Source: Actinomycetota bacterium
Lineage (GTDB): Bacteria; Actinomycetota; Actinomycetes; Actinomycetales; Dermatophilaceae
DNA length: 64,000 nucleotides
Reading direction: 5' to 3'
Assembly: GCA_020161845.1 (NCBI GenBank)
Contig: JAIUNK010000001.1
Location: 1-64,000 of the forward strand
The first letter of the stretch is position 1. Each line of letters begins with the position of its first letter. Below are positions 53,395-62,254 of this stretch, one piece after another. The notes under the pieces are model-generated. The model was not told where the DNA came from, searched no databases, and saw nothing but the letters and a program-made list of their open reading frames with translations. A program made the position numbers and the translations under genes.

Positions 53395-53467
53395 GCCGCC
53401 TTAGCTCAGTCGGTAGAGCGACGCTCTCGTAAAGCGTAGGTCTGGGGTTCGATTCCCCAAGGCGGCT
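53395..53467 (+). tRNA. tRNA-Thr(CGU)
   Basis: The gene begins GCCGCCTTAGCTCAGTCGGT and closes the acceptor stem with AGGCGGC plus discriminator T. The anticodon arm ACGCT-CTCGTAA-AGCGT gives anticodon CGT. The T-arm GGGGTTCGATTCCCC is perfect. CCA is not encoded, unlike the tRNA-Pro of this window. The convergent ABC permease gene ends 11 bases away. Confidence 0.96.
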
Positions 53468-53478
53468 CCGATGCCGGA

Positions 53479-54342
53479 TCAGCTGGTGATGTCCTTGCTC
53501 CGGAACCACAGCCAGGCCGCGCAGAAGAAGACTGCAGCGTAGGCGGCGTCCACCCAGAGCCCGGTGAGGATCCGGTCGGGGAAGACCGGGTCCCGCAACA
53601 GGTCGACGAAGGCGGGCCAGCGGTCGACGAGCAGCCAGGGGTGCAACCAGTCGAGCTGGGGGACGGCGTCCAGGATCCACAGCACCGTGCTCGCCATCGC
53701 CGTCGCCACGGTGGCCGCGATCGGCTGCTCGGTGAGCGTGGAGATGAACAGTCCGATCATGCCCAGCGCGGCCAGGCCCGCGGCGACGTACAGGGTCGCC
53801 AGCAGCAGCCGCAGCAGGCCGTCGGCGACGCTGATCCGGCTGCCGGACAGGGTCACCAGCGGCCCGGCGCCGAACAGCGCCGTCCCCACCAGCACCCCGG
53901 TCACCGCCACCAGCGCGGCCCCGGTGAGCGCCCCGACGGCGAGGGACGCCGCCTTCACGCCGAGCAGCCGCAGCCGTCCGACGGGGGCGGCCAGCAGGTA
54001 GCGCAGCGTCCCGAGGTTGGCCTCACCGGCGATCGCGTCCCCGGCCAGCACCGACACCGCCAGCGGCAGGAACAGGGCGATCTCGATGGTGAGGCCGGCG
54101 AAGCCGAGGTACACGCCGTTGCCCGCCACGGCAGACATGAGGTCGCCGCCCCGCTCTCCCGGATGGCGCAACGAGGACGCCTTCAGCGCCACTCCGAGCA
54201 TCACCACGAGCCCGGCGAGGACCGCCAGGCCGATCTGGTTGCGACGCCGCCCGAAGACAAGCCCGAGCTCGGACGCGAACAGGCGCGCCCACGCCCCGCG
54301 CCGGCGCGGACGGATCGTCGCGCCCGCCTCAGCCACTGACAT
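53479..54342 (-). CDS. ABC-2-type exporter permease
   Basis: The 287-residue integral membrane protein has six predicted TM segments (from QIGLAVLAGLVVMLGVALKA to AAYAAVFFCAAWLWFR) and the ABC-2 loop GDAIAGEANLGTLRYLLAAP, which contacts the ATPase. It pairs with the ATPase gene just upstream, the two overlapping by 14 bases. The substrate is unknown. Similar pairs export peptides or confer bacteriocin resistance. Confidence 0.88.
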   Translation of the reverse strand: MSVAEAGATIRPRRRGAWARLFASELGLVFGRRRNQIGLAVLAGLVVMLGVALKASSLRHPGERGGDLMSAVAGNGVYLGFAGLTIEIALFLPLAVSVLAGDAIAGEANLGTLRYLLAAPVGRLRLLGVKAASLAVGALTGAALVAVTGVLVGTALFGAGPLVTLSGSRISVADGLLRLLLATLYVAAGLAALGMIGLFISTLTEQPIAATVATAMASTVLWILDAVPQLDWLHPWLLVDRWPAFVDLLRDPVFPDRILTGLWVDAAYAAVFFCAAWLWFRSKDITS

Positions 54343-55267
54343 CGAAGCCCTCCCCGGTGAGTTCGACGAACGCCTCCTCGAGCGTCGGGCGCACGGGCGC
54401 GAACGAGCGGACGGCGACGCCGTCGCCCACCAACTCCGCCACGATCCGGGACGGTTCCAGCTCGCCGAGGCTGCCGACGATGCCGTCCACGCCCTCGACG
54501 GCGTCGGCGACCCCCAGGCGCTTGAGCACGAGGTGGGCCGCCGCGGTGTCGGCGGTCTGCAGCCGGAACCGGCGGGCCCGCAGCCCGCCGAGCTCGTCCA
54601 TCCGTCCCTGCGCCACCAGCCGGCCCTCGCGCATGACGCCGACGTGGTCGCACAGCTGCTCGACCTCGGAGAGCAGGTGGCTGGAGACGAAGATCGTCCG
54701 GCCCTCCGCGGCGAGGTCCGCGACGAGGTGGCGCACCTCGCGGGTGCCCTGCGGGTCGAGGCCGTTGGTGGGCTCGTCGAGCACCAGCAGGTCGCGGGGC
54801 TGGAGCAGTGCCGCGGCGATCGCCAGGCGCTGGCGCATGCCGAGGGAGTAGGCGCGATAGCGCTTGTTGGCGGCCGCGATCAGGCCCACGCGGTCGAGCG
54901 CCGCGCCCACCCGGGAACGCGCGGTGGCGGGGTCACTGGTGGCGTCCGCCGCGTCCACGCGCAGCAGGTTCGCCAGGCCGGAGAGGTACGGGTGGAAGGC
55001 CGGGCCCTCGACGAGGGCGCCGACCCTGGGCAGGACGGCGGCCGCGGCGACCGGCATCGGTTCGCCCAGCAGCGCGCACGTCCCCGCGTCCGGACGCACC
55101 ATGCCCAGCAGCATCCGGATCGTGGTGGTCTTGCCCGAGCCGTTCGGCCCGATGAAGCCGTAGCAGGAGCCGCGGGGGACGTCGAGGGCGAGGTCGGCCA
55201 CGACCTGCTGGCGGCCGAACCGCTTGGCCAGCCCCGTGGACGAGATGGCGGGCGAGTCGGGGCTCAC
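54329..55267 (-). CDS. ABC transporter ATP-binding protein
   Basis: The 312-residue CcmA/BcrA-type ATPase has Walker A GPNGSGKTTTIRML (residues ~40-53), Q-loop region PRVGALVEGPAF, signature SLGMRQRLA, Walker B LLVLDEPTNGLDPQG and the H-loop FVSSHLLSEVEQL. The C-terminal ~90 residues resemble DUF4162-like regulatory extensions. GTG 55267 overlaps the stop of the LolA-like gene, which links the three genes in one unit. Confidence 0.92.
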   Translation of the reverse strand: MSPDSPAISSTGLAKRFGRQQVVADLALDVPRGSCYGFIGPNGSGKTTTIRMLLGMVRPDAGTCALLGEPMPVAAAAVLPRVGALVEGPAFHPYLSGLANLLRVDAADATSDPATARSRVGAALDRVGLIAAANKRYRAYSLGMRQRLAIAAALLQPRDLLVLDEPTNGLDPQGTREVRHLVADLAAEGRTIFVSSHLLSEVEQLCDHVGVMREGRLVAQGRMDELGGLRARRFRLQTADTAAAHLVLKRLGVADAVEGVDGIVGSLGELEPSRIVAELVGDGVAVRSFAPVRPTLEEAFVELTGEGFDVSG

Positions 55268-56328
55268 CTCTTCGCCAGCGCGGCGTACACCCGGTCCGGG
55301 GTGACGGCCCCGGCGCCCACCCGGCCGTCGTCGGTGATCACCACGGTGAGCAGGGTCGTGCTCACCAGCCGGCCGCGTCCCCAGCTGCCCGACACCTCGG
55401 GCAGGGACTCCAGCACGGTGGACGTGGCCTTGTCCGGGGTGCCGGCGACCGTGGTCACCGCGACGGCCGTCCAGCCGGACCCGACGACGGTGGGCTTCTT
55501 CTCCTGCCCTGCTGTCGGGGTGCCGGTCGGTCGCTCGGGAGCGGTGAGCTCGGTGACCTCCGCGCCCGGCGGTGGGGTGAAGGCGAAGATCGAGGCGTCC
55601 GGGCGGGTGTACTCCACCGACGTGGCCGCCACGCTCACCGCGTCGCTGCCGTCATCCGCGATCACCCGCAGGCCGAGCGGCACGAAGGTCTCCGCATCGA
55701 CGGACAGCCGCACCTGGCCGACCAGGCTGGCGTCGTCGGTGGGGCTCAGCACGAGCTGGTACACCGCGCGTCCCGCGACGTAGCCGGTGCCCGAGGTCGC
55801 GATGTCGGTGCTCGGCCCGATCGCGTCGAGGAAGCGCTGCACCGCCTCGCTCGGCGAGACCGGGGTGGCCGAGGGCTCCGGCTTCTCGCCCGGGCTGATG
55901 GTGGCGTGGCCGGCGCGCTGCTTCTCGCTCGACCAGGTCCACAGCTGGTCGCCGTTGCGGATCACGGAGGTCTCCGTCGCGCCGTCGACGAGCGCGACCT
56001 TCGCGCGGTCGGGCCCGTCGAGCCAGACCCGGGCGGTGTGGTCGCCGGTGAGCATCGCCAGCGCCGACTGCACGGCATCGCCGTCCGGCAGGGAGCCGGT
56101 GGGCAGCGCGGGCAGGCCGAGGTCGCTGCGCTGCTCGAAGGTGGCCGACAGGGCGTCGACCTTCGCCGTGGCGACCTTCGTCAGCAGCTCGGACGGGGTC
56201 AGCGGCGGCAGGACGGGGTCCGCGACGGCTCCGCGGGCGAGGAAGCCGGTGATCCCGGCCACCGTCAGCACTCCCGCGAGGAGCATCCACAGGGTCCGGC
56301 GTCCGGACGCGGCACGCGTTGTGCTCAT
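55264..56328 (-). CDS. LolA-like secreted or membrane-anchored protein
   Basis: The 354-residue protein has a signal anchor (TLWMLLAGVLTVAGITGFLA). Its body is of LolA/RseB-like half-barrel type: LLTKVATAKVDALSATFEQR, DHTARVWLDGPDRAKVALV, RNGDQLWTWSSEKQ, GYVAGRAVYQLVL and VDAETFVPLGLRV. The C-terminal part (TVITDDGRVGAGAVTPDRVY) is also found in actinobacterial members. It may carry a lipid or sense the envelope. Coupling to an ABC exporter suggests the two act on the same substrate. ATG 56328 is the only plausible start. Confidence 0.82.
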   Translation of the reverse strand: MSTTRAASGRRTLWMLLAGVLTVAGITGFLARGAVADPVLPPLTPSELLTKVATAKVDALSATFEQRSDLGLPALPTGSLPDGDAVQSALAMLTGDHTARVWLDGPDRAKVALVDGATETSVIRNGDQLWTWSSEKQRAGHATISPGEKPEPSATPVSPSEAVQRFLDAIGPSTDIATSGTGYVAGRAVYQLVLSPTDDASLVGQVRLSVDAETFVPLGLRVIADDGSDAVSVAATSVEYTRPDASIFAFTPPPGAEVTELTAPERPTGTPTAGQEKKPTVVGSGWTAVAVTTVAGTPDKATSTVLESLPEVSGSWGRGRLVSTTLLTVVITDDGRVGAGAVTPDRVYAALAKR

Positions 56329-56420
56329 GCCCCCATCATGCCCCTTCGGGGCAACCCCGGCGGTGTCGTGGACGGCGGCGCGAACCCGTCGGGGACGCGT
56401 CGCCCTCGGCGCCGGCGACC

Positions 56421-57578
56421 TCAGGCGCGGGCGTGGATGCCGGCCAGCTGGGCGGCCCCGACGATCTCGGCGCGACGCCCCAGGCCCGCAGACATGACCT
56501 GCACCGCGCCGGAGGTGGCCGGCTGGGCGAAACGGTTGACCGAGGCGCGGACGCCGTCGATCAGCGGCTTGCCCGAGGAACCCAGCTCGCCGCCGATGAT
56601 CAGGGCCGTCGGGTTGAACAGGTCGCACAGCCCGGCGAGGACGGCGCCGAGCGAGCGACCCGCCTCGTTGAGGATGCGGGCAGAGATCGGGTCGTCGAGG
56701 GTGGCCAGGTCGATCGTCTCCGGATCGAGGTGGGGATGGGTGTGGCTGAGCTGCTCGCGGACGGACGGCACGGAGATGACGGCCTCGAGGCAACCGCGGT
56801 TGCCGCAGCGACACAGCTCGGGGCGCCCGGCGATGATGATGTGGCCGATCTCTCCGGCGAACCCCGACCCGCCCTGGTAGAGCTGGCCGTTCACGACCAG
56901 GCCGGCGCCGATCCCGTGGGACGCCTTGATGTAGAGGAAGTCGCGGTGCCCGCGTCCGGCCCCCCGGTGCAGCTCGCCGAGGGCGCCGACGCTCGCGTCG
57001 TTGCCCACGACGGCGGGCACGCCCAGTCGCCGCTCGAGCTCCTGCACCGGGAACATGCCGGCCCAGTTGGACAGCGTCGTGGTCGAGCAGACCAGGCCGG
57101 TGGCGTCCTCGATCGGGCCGGGGACGCCGGCGGCGACGCACGACAGCGACGTGACGCCGTTGCGGGCGCACAGTTCTTCCAGCAGCCGGACGGACTCGTC
57201 CAGGCCGCGGGTGGGGGAGAGGTCGACGTTCACGGGGATCGTGATCTGGTCGACCAGCGCGCCGGTGTCGTCGCCCAGCCCGACGGTGAGGTGGCGGTGG
57301 CCGAAGTCGATCGCGCCGGTGCGGGTACCGGTCGGCACGGCGTTGAGGATCGAGCCGGGACGCCCGCTGCCCGATCCCCGGCCCTTCGCCACGAGGGCCG
57401 ACTCGGAGATCCGTCCCTCGGTCAGCAGCCGGGCCACCGCGTGGCCAACGGTGCTGCTGGGGAGGCCGGTGAGCTCGACCAGCGCCGAGCGGGTGAGGTC
57501 GCGGTGGTCGCGGATGAGGGCAAAGACCTCATCCCGGGTTCGATCCCGCAGCGAGGTGCGGCCCGTCGACGGCGACAT
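56421..57578 (-). CDS. ROK-family transcriptional repressor
   Basis: The 385-residue protein joins an N-terminal winged HTH (residues ~12-65, LTRSALVELTGLPSSTVGHA) to a ROK sugar-kinase-like domain with GIGAGLVVNGQLYQGG, GFAGEIGHIIIA and the zinc motif CRCGNRGCLE. This is the NagC/XylR type: a repressor released by a sugar or sugar phosphate. It is transcribed away from the mmsA-mmsB-chvE sugar importer across a 226-base gap, so it very probably controls the importer and itself. Confidence 0.92.
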   Translation of the reverse strand: MSPSTGRTSLRDRTRDEVFALIRDHRDLTRSALVELTGLPSSTVGHAVARLLTEGRISESALVAKGRGSGSGRPGSILNAVPTGTRTGAIDFGHRHLTVGLGDDTGALVDQITIPVNVDLSPTRGLDESVRLLEELCARNGVTSLSCVAAGVPGPIEDATGLVCSTTTLSNWAGMFPVQELERRLGVPAVVGNDASVGALGELHRGAGRGHRDFLYIKASHGIGAGLVVNGQLYQGGSGFAGEIGHIIIAGRPELCRCGNRGCLEAVISVPSVREQLSHTHPHLDPETIDLATLDDPISARILNEAGRSLGAVLAGLCDLFNPTALIIGGELGSSGKPLIDGVRASVNRFAQPATSGAVQVMSAGLGRRAEIVGAAQLAGIHARA

Positions 57579-57642
57579 AGGGGGAGCATAGGCCCCGTCG
57601 TCGTGCGATTCAACGCCTCTGGGCGGCTGATTTGACCGATCA

Positions 57643-57732
57643 TGGAATGAAAACGATTCGATAACGAGGCGGAAACGACCGTTGACAGGGATAAAGAGGG
57701 TTCATAGTCTGCGGAAAGAGCGGTTCATTCCA
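57643..57732 (+). promoter_or_regulatory. Promoter of the sugar importer flanked by a 9-bp inverted repeat
   Basis: TTGACA (57682-57687) and TAGTCT (57705-57710) are 17 bases apart, a good sigma-70 promoter with start near 57717. TGGAATGAA at 57643-57651 and its exact reverse complement TTCATTCCA at 57724-57732 flank it, one half upstream of -35 and one just downstream of the start. Each half also sits in similar wider context. A ROK dimer or tetramer could bind both and loop or block the promoter. Confidence 0.65.
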
Positions 57733-57804
57733 CGTGGGTGGGCCCTCCGTCCGAACAGCGTCGTCGACCGGTGGTCCAGTCCGCCACCAGAACCGGAGGA
57801 ACCG

Positions 57805-59364
57805 TTGGCCAACGAGTCCGACCTGATCCTGGAGATGCGGGACATCTCCAAGGAGTTCCCCGGCGTCAAGGCCCTCGACGGCGTCTCGCTGAGGGTCCAC
57901 AGGGGTGAGATCCACGCCATCTGTGGCGAGAACGGTGCCGGCAAGTCGACCCTGATGAAGGTCCTCTCCGGCGTCCACCCGCACGGCACCTACACCGGCG
58001 AGATCTTCTACAACGGGCATCTCGCCACCTTCAACAACATCCGCAGCAGCGAGCACGCGGGCATCGTGATCATCCACCAGGAGCTCGCGCTGATCCCGGA
58101 GCTGTCGATCACCGAGAACATCTTCCTCGGCAACGAGGTCCGTGGCCGCTTCGGGGTCGACTGGGTCGCGGCGCGCCAGCGCGCGCGCGAGCTGATGGAG
58201 CGGGTCGGCCTCCAGGACGACCCCGACACCCAGATCAAGAGCATCGGTGTCGGCAAGCAGCAGCTGGTCGAGATTGCCAAGGCCATCAGCAAGGACGTGA
58301 AGCTGCTCATCCTCGACGAGCCCACGGCCGCGCTCAACGAGACCGACTCGGCCCACCTGCTCGACCTGATCCGCGAGTTCAAGAGCCACGGCATGACCTG
58401 CATCATGATCAGCCACAAGCTGAACGAGATCGCCGCCATCGCCGACTCGATCACCATCATCCGCGACGGCCGGAGCGTCGAGACCATCGACGTGCCCCCG
58501 GGGGAGCGGGTCGACGAGGACCGCATCATCCGGGGCATGGTGGGCCGCGAGCTCACGTCCCGCTACCCCGAGCACACCTCGCACGCCGGTGAGGTCATGT
58601 TCGAGGTCAAGGACTGGACGATCCGGCACCCGGAGGTGACCGAGCGGCTGGTCTGCAAGGGCTCGAACTTCTTCCTCCGGCGCGGCGAGATCGTCGGCTT
58701 CGCCGGCCTGATGGGCGCCGGACGCACCGAGCTGGCCCGCTCGCTGTTCGGTCGCTCCTACGGCACCTACGTCAAGGGCCAGATCTTCCTCGACGGCAAG
58801 GAGATCTCGCCGAAGACCGTCGAGCAGGCCATCGAGCTGGGCCTGGCCTACGTCACCGAGGACCGCAAGGTGCTCGGGCTGAACCTCCTGGATGACATCC
58901 GCACCACCGTGGTGTCGGCGGAGCTGCACCAGATCTCGCCGAACGGGGTGGTCGACCGCAACGCCGAGTTCATGGCCGCGGAGAAGTACCGCAAGGAACT
59001 GCGGATCAAGACGCCGAACGTCAACGAGGGCGTCGTGAAGCTCTCCGGCGGGAACCAGCAGAAGGTCGTCGTGGCGAAGTGGCTGTTCACCGAGCCCGAG
59101 GTGCTGATCCTCGACGAGCCCACCCGCGGCATCGACGTGGGGGCCAAGTACGAGATGTACGGGATCATGAACGCCCTCGCCGACCAGGGCAAGGCGATCA
59201 TGATGATCTCCTCCGAGCTGCCCGAACTGCTGGGCACGTGTGACCGCATCTACACGGTCAGCCAGGGTGCCATCACCGGGTGCCTGGACGTGGCCGAGGC
59301 CACCCAGGAGGACCTGATGCGGCTGATGACCCTCATCCCGAACACCACCAAGAGCGCAGCCTGA
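57805..59364 (+). CDS. mmsA: Multiple-monosaccharide ABC importer, ATP-binding protein (MmsA/GguA)
   Basis: The 519-residue tandem ABC ATPase has a first domain with Walker A GENGAGKSTLMKVLSG and LLILDEPTAAL. The second domain has GFAGLMGAGRTELARSLFG in place of a normal P-loop, signature LSGGNQQKVVVAKWL and LILDEPTRGIDVG. This is the XylG/MglA architecture of CUT2 importers. I choose TTG 57805 as start: GGAGGA is six bases upstream, and the codon at 57682 that opens the longer frame is the -35 box itself. The gene is followed by the permease after 19 bases. Confidence 0.93.
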   Translation: MANESDLILEMRDISKEFPGVKALDGVSLRVHRGEIHAICGENGAGKSTLMKVLSGVHPHGTYTGEIFYNGHLATFNNIRSSEHAGIVIIHQELALIPELSITENIFLGNEVRGRFGVDWVAARQRARELMERVGLQDDPDTQIKSIGVGKQQLVEIAKAISKDVKLLILDEPTAALNETDSAHLLDLIREFKSHGMTCIMISHKLNEIAAIADSITIIRDGRSVETIDVPPGERVDEDRIIRGMVGRELTSRYPEHTSHAGEVMFEVKDWTIRHPEVTERLVCKGSNFFLRRGEIVGFAGLMGAGRTELARSLFGRSYGTYVKGQIFLDGKEISPKTVEQAIELGLAYVTEDRKVLGLNLLDDIRTTVVSAELHQISPNGVVDRNAEFMAAEKYRKELRIKTPNVNEGVVKLSGGNQQKVVVAKWLFTEPEVLILDEPTRGIDVGAKYEMYGIMNALADQGKAIMMISSELPELLGTCDRIYTVSQGAITGCLDVAEATQEDLMRLMTLIPNTTKSAA

Positions 59365-59383
59365 GCTGCGGGGAGAGACAACG

Positions 59384-60661
59384 ATGGAAGCTCTGAAGAA
59401 ACTGTTCGGTGGCAGCCTGCGCCAGTTCGGCATGCTGTTCGTCCTGGTCGCGCTGGCGATCTTCTTCCACCTCATGACCGGCGGCCTGGTCATCACGCCG
59501 ACCAACCTCATGAACCTCATCAACGGCAACAGCTACGTGCTGGTGCTGGCCATCGGCATGGTGATGGTCATCGTCATCGGCCACATCGACCTGGCCGTCG
59601 GCTCCGTGGCGGCCTTCGTCGGCATCGTCGTGGCGATCGCAATGCGCGACTGGGGCATCCCGTGGTGGGCAGGCGTCCTGCTCGGCCTCGCCATCGGTGC
59701 GCTGTGTGGCGCCTGGCAGGGCTTCTGGGTGGCCTACATGGGCATCCCCGGCTTCATCGTGACCCTGGCCGGCTACATGTTCTTCCGTGGCGCCAACCAG
59801 TTCATCGGCAAGTCGCTGACCGTGCCGGTGCCCAAGGACTTCCAGTACCTGGGCGCGGGCTACCTGCCGGAGTGGGGCCCGAACACCGGCATGAACAACT
59901 CCACGCTGCTGCTGGGCCTGATCACGATCGCCGTCCTGGTGTGGATGCAGCTGCGGAACCGCCGTGCGCTGATCAAGGTGAACGCCGAGGTCCCGCCGTT
60001 CTGGGTGACCATCGTCCGGATCGCGCTGCTGGCCGTCGTGGTCGGCTGGCTGACCTGGATGTTCGGCTCCGGCCGTCCGGGCACCTCCTTCCCCGTCCCC
60101 GGCCTGATCCTGGCCGCGCTGGTGATCCTCTACACGTTCGTCACCCAGCGCACCGTCACCGGTCGCCACATCTACGCCGTCGGTGGCAACCGCCTCGCGG
60201 CGGAGCTCTCCGGCGTCAACACCCGGCGCACGTACTTCCTGGTCATGCTGAACATGTCCGTGCTGGCGGCGTTCGCCGGCATCATGTTCGTCGGCCGCTC
60301 CACCGCGTCCGGCCCGTTCGACGGCGTGGGCTGGGAGCTGGACGCCATCGCCGCCGTGTTCATCGGTGGCGCGGCGGTCTCCGGCGGCGTGGGCACGGTG
60401 ATCGGGTCGATCATCGGTGGCCTGGTGATGGCCGTGCTCAACAACGGCCTGCAGCTGATGAGCGCCGGTTCCGACGTCACCCAGATGATCAAGGGCCTGG
60501 TCCTGCTGGCCGCCGTCGCCCTCGACGTGTGGCAGAAGCGCCAGGGCAAGGCGTCCATCACCGGGATGTTCGCCCGCAACAAGGAGGCCGCGACCACCAC
60601 GCCGGCCGAGGCCGGCCTGCTCGAGGAGCAGGCGGGCGCCAACCCGACCGAGATGCGCTGA
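59384..60661 (+). CDS. mmsB: Multiple-monosaccharide ABC importer permease (MmsB/GguB)
   Basis: The 425-residue CUT2 permease has about ten TM segments, the family motif GHIDLAVGSVAAFVG and the EAA-like GGNRLAAELSGVNTRR loop. GGAAVSGGVGTVIGSIIGG is present near the C-terminus. The last 45 residues are a hydrophilic tail. GGGGAGAG precedes ATG 59384. It forms the membrane channel for aldose sugars such as glucose, galactose, arabinose or xylose (range by family, not proven here). Confidence 0.92.
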   Translation: MEALKKLFGGSLRQFGMLFVLVALAIFFHLMTGGLVITPTNLMNLINGNSYVLVLAIGMVMVIVIGHIDLAVGSVAAFVGIVVAIAMRDWGIPWWAGVLLGLAIGALCGAWQGFWVAYMGIPGFIVTLAGYMFFRGANQFIGKSLTVPVPKDFQYLGAGYLPEWGPNTGMNNSTLLLGLITIAVLVWMQLRNRRALIKVNAEVPPFWVTIVRIALLAVVVGWLTWMFGSGRPGTSFPVPGLILAALVILYTFVTQRTVTGRHIYAVGGNRLAAELSGVNTRRTYFLVMLNMSVLAAFAGIMFVGRSTASGPFDGVGWELDAIAAVFIGGAAVSGGVGTVIGSIIGGLVMAVLNNGLQLMSAGSDVTQMIKGLVLLAAVALDVWQKRQGKASITGMFARNKEAATTTPAEAGLLEEQAGANPTEMR

Positions 60662-60682
60662 GCAGACGGTCACGCAAGACTT

Positions 60683-60706
60683 CCCGGCCACGCAGGGGTG
60701 GCCGGG
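60683..60706 (+). promoter_or_regulatory. Hairpin between permease and binding-protein genes
   Basis: CCCGGCCAC (60683-60691) and GTGGCCGGG (60698-60706) form a 9-bp stem with a 6-base loop inside the 93-base gap. Such stems between importer genes commonly protect or raise the separate transcript of the binding protein, which is needed in excess. Confidence 0.5.
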
Positions 60707-60754
60707 TGGAACCGGGAGAGCCAAGTCGGCTGCCGGAAGAAGAAAGAGGTAGGG

Positions 60755-61864
60755 ATGAAGAAGTTCGCTAAGGCTGCGGTTGTGCTCGCGGCCGCGGGCG
60801 CTTTGGCTCTGACCGGCTGTGGCGGGGGTCGCACCGAGACCCCGGCCGCCAGTGGCAGTGCATCGGGTGCAGCAGCCGGGTTCGCCAAGGACGCCGTCAT
60901 CGGCGTGGCGATGCCGCAGAAGACCTCCGAGAACTGGGTCCTCGCGGAGAAGCTGTTCAACGACGGCCTCACCACCGCCGGGTTCAAGGGCACGGTGCAG
61001 TTCGCCAACGGCGGCGTGACCGAGCAGCAGAACCAGATCACCGCGATGATCGAGAAGGGCGCGAAGGTCCTGATCGTGGGCGCCATCGACGGCTCCCAGC
61101 TGGGCACCCAGCTCGCCGCGGCGAAGCAGGCCGGCATCACCGTGATCGCCTACGACCGCCTGCTCACCAACACCCCGGACGTCGACTACTACGTCGCGTT
61201 CGACAACTACAAGGTCGGCGTGCTCCAGGGCACCGCGCTGCTCGATGGCCTCAAGGCTCGCAAGGGCGACAAGACCAAGTGGAACGTCGAACTGATGGCC
61301 GGCTCGCCGGACGACAACAACGCCAAGGTCTTCTTCGACGGCGCCATGAGCGTCCTTCAGCCGAAGATCGACGACGGCACGCTGACCGTCCTGTCGAAGC
61401 AGACCACCTTCGAGCAGGTCGTCACCCAGGGCTGGAAGGCCGAGAACGCGCAGAAGCGCTTCGACACCGTGCTCTCCGGCTTCTACCAGAAGGCCGACCT
61501 CGACGGCATCCTCTCCCCGAACGACACCCTGGCCCGCGCGGCCATGGCTTCGGTGGACGCCGCCGGCAAGCCGCTGCCCGTCGTGACCGGCCAGGACTCC
61601 GAGGTGGAGTCGGTCAAGTCGATCATGGCCGGCAAGCAGTACTCGACCATCTTCAAGGACACCAACCTCCTCGTCGCCCAGTCCATCAAGATGGTCCAGG
61701 CGCTGCAGGCCGGTGGCACCCCTGAGGTCAACGACACCAAGTCCTACGACAACGGTGTCAAGGTCGTCCCGTCCTACCTGATCGCCCCGGTGATCGTGAC
61801 CAAGGACAACGCTGCTGAGGTCTACGCCAACGACGCCACCCTCGGTCCGCTGACCAAGGGCTGA
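60755..61864 (+). CDS. chvE: Sugar-binding lipoprotein of the importer (ChvE-like)
   Basis: The 369-residue protein has a lipoprotein signal (VLAAAGALALTGC, Cys 23) and a periplasmic-binding type I fold (IGVAMPQKTSENWVLAEKLF, LIVGAIDGSQLGTQLAAAKQ, VIAYDRLLTN). The ChvE-like stretches VELMAGSPDDNNAKVFFDGA and VTGQDSEVESVKSIMAGKQY are also present. ATG 60755 is preceded by AGAGGTAGGG. It captures the sugar at the outer face of the membrane. A UUCG hairpin follows 15 bases after the stop. Confidence 0.93.
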   Translation: MKKFAKAAVVLAAAGALALTGCGGGRTETPAASGSASGAAAGFAKDAVIGVAMPQKTSENWVLAEKLFNDGLTTAGFKGTVQFANGGVTEQQNQITAMIEKGAKVLIVGAIDGSQLGTQLAAAKQAGITVIAYDRLLTNTPDVDYYVAFDNYKVGVLQGTALLDGLKARKGDKTKWNVELMAGSPDDNNAKVFFDGAMSVLQPKIDDGTLTVLSKQTTFEQVVTQGWKAENAQKRFDTVLSGFYQKADLDGILSPNDTLARAAMASVDAAGKPLPVVTGQDSEVESVKSIMAGKQYSTIFKDTNLLVAQSIKMVQALQAGGTPEVNDTKSYDNGVKVVPSYLIAPVIVTKDNAAEVYANDATLGPLTKG

Positions 61865-61879
61865 TCGTCCCGCACGCAC

Positions 61880-61909
61880 GGTGCCGGGTCCCTTCGGGGG
61901 CCCGGCACC
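61880..61909 (+). terminator. Terminator hairpin of the sugar importer operon
   Basis: GGTGCCGGG and CCCGGCACC pair with an inner CCC/GGG extension around TTCG, giving a ~12-bp stem with a stable tetraloop. It lies 15 bases downstream of the last operon gene. Confidence 0.75.
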
Positions 61910-61973
61910 TGCCGTTTCCGGGCTCTGTCGCCCGCGTCCGTGGGTCGGGCGCAGCTCCCGCCGTCGCCGGCGA

Positions 61974-62151
61974 GCCTGGACCGCCGAGCGCACGCCTCCG
62001 ACGTCCAGGGCCCGCCTGCCCCGCCGAGCGCCCAGCCTCCGGAGTCGAGGGCCAGCCTCCGGTGTCGAGTGCCCGCCTCCGGTGTCGAGGGCCAGCCTTG
62101 ATGCCGAGGGCCAGTGCACCGGTGCTGGCCCTCGGCCGTAACGCTGGCCCT
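61974..62151. repeat. Array of ~20-bp repeats ending in a palindrome (locus 2a)
   Basis: Seven direct units of 19-21 bases begin with GCCT and end in GAGGGCCA, GAGTGCCC or similar (for example GCCTCCGGAGTCGAGGGCCA at 62035-62054). They are followed by inverted copies (GCTGGCCCTCGG and ACGCTGGCCC). The turn GAGGGCCAG...CTGGCCCTC at 62104-62133 makes a hairpin around GCACCGGTGC. Units clearly belong to the same family as 51506-51667 but are more diverged. Confidence 0.8.
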
Positions 62152-62254
62152 GGGGGGTGACGGACCGGGCGACGACGGCGGACGCACGCAGGTCGTGGAC
62201 GGCGGCGGTCCGTCCATCTGATGGAGGTCCTGATCCGCCGGTACGCGTCATTCG

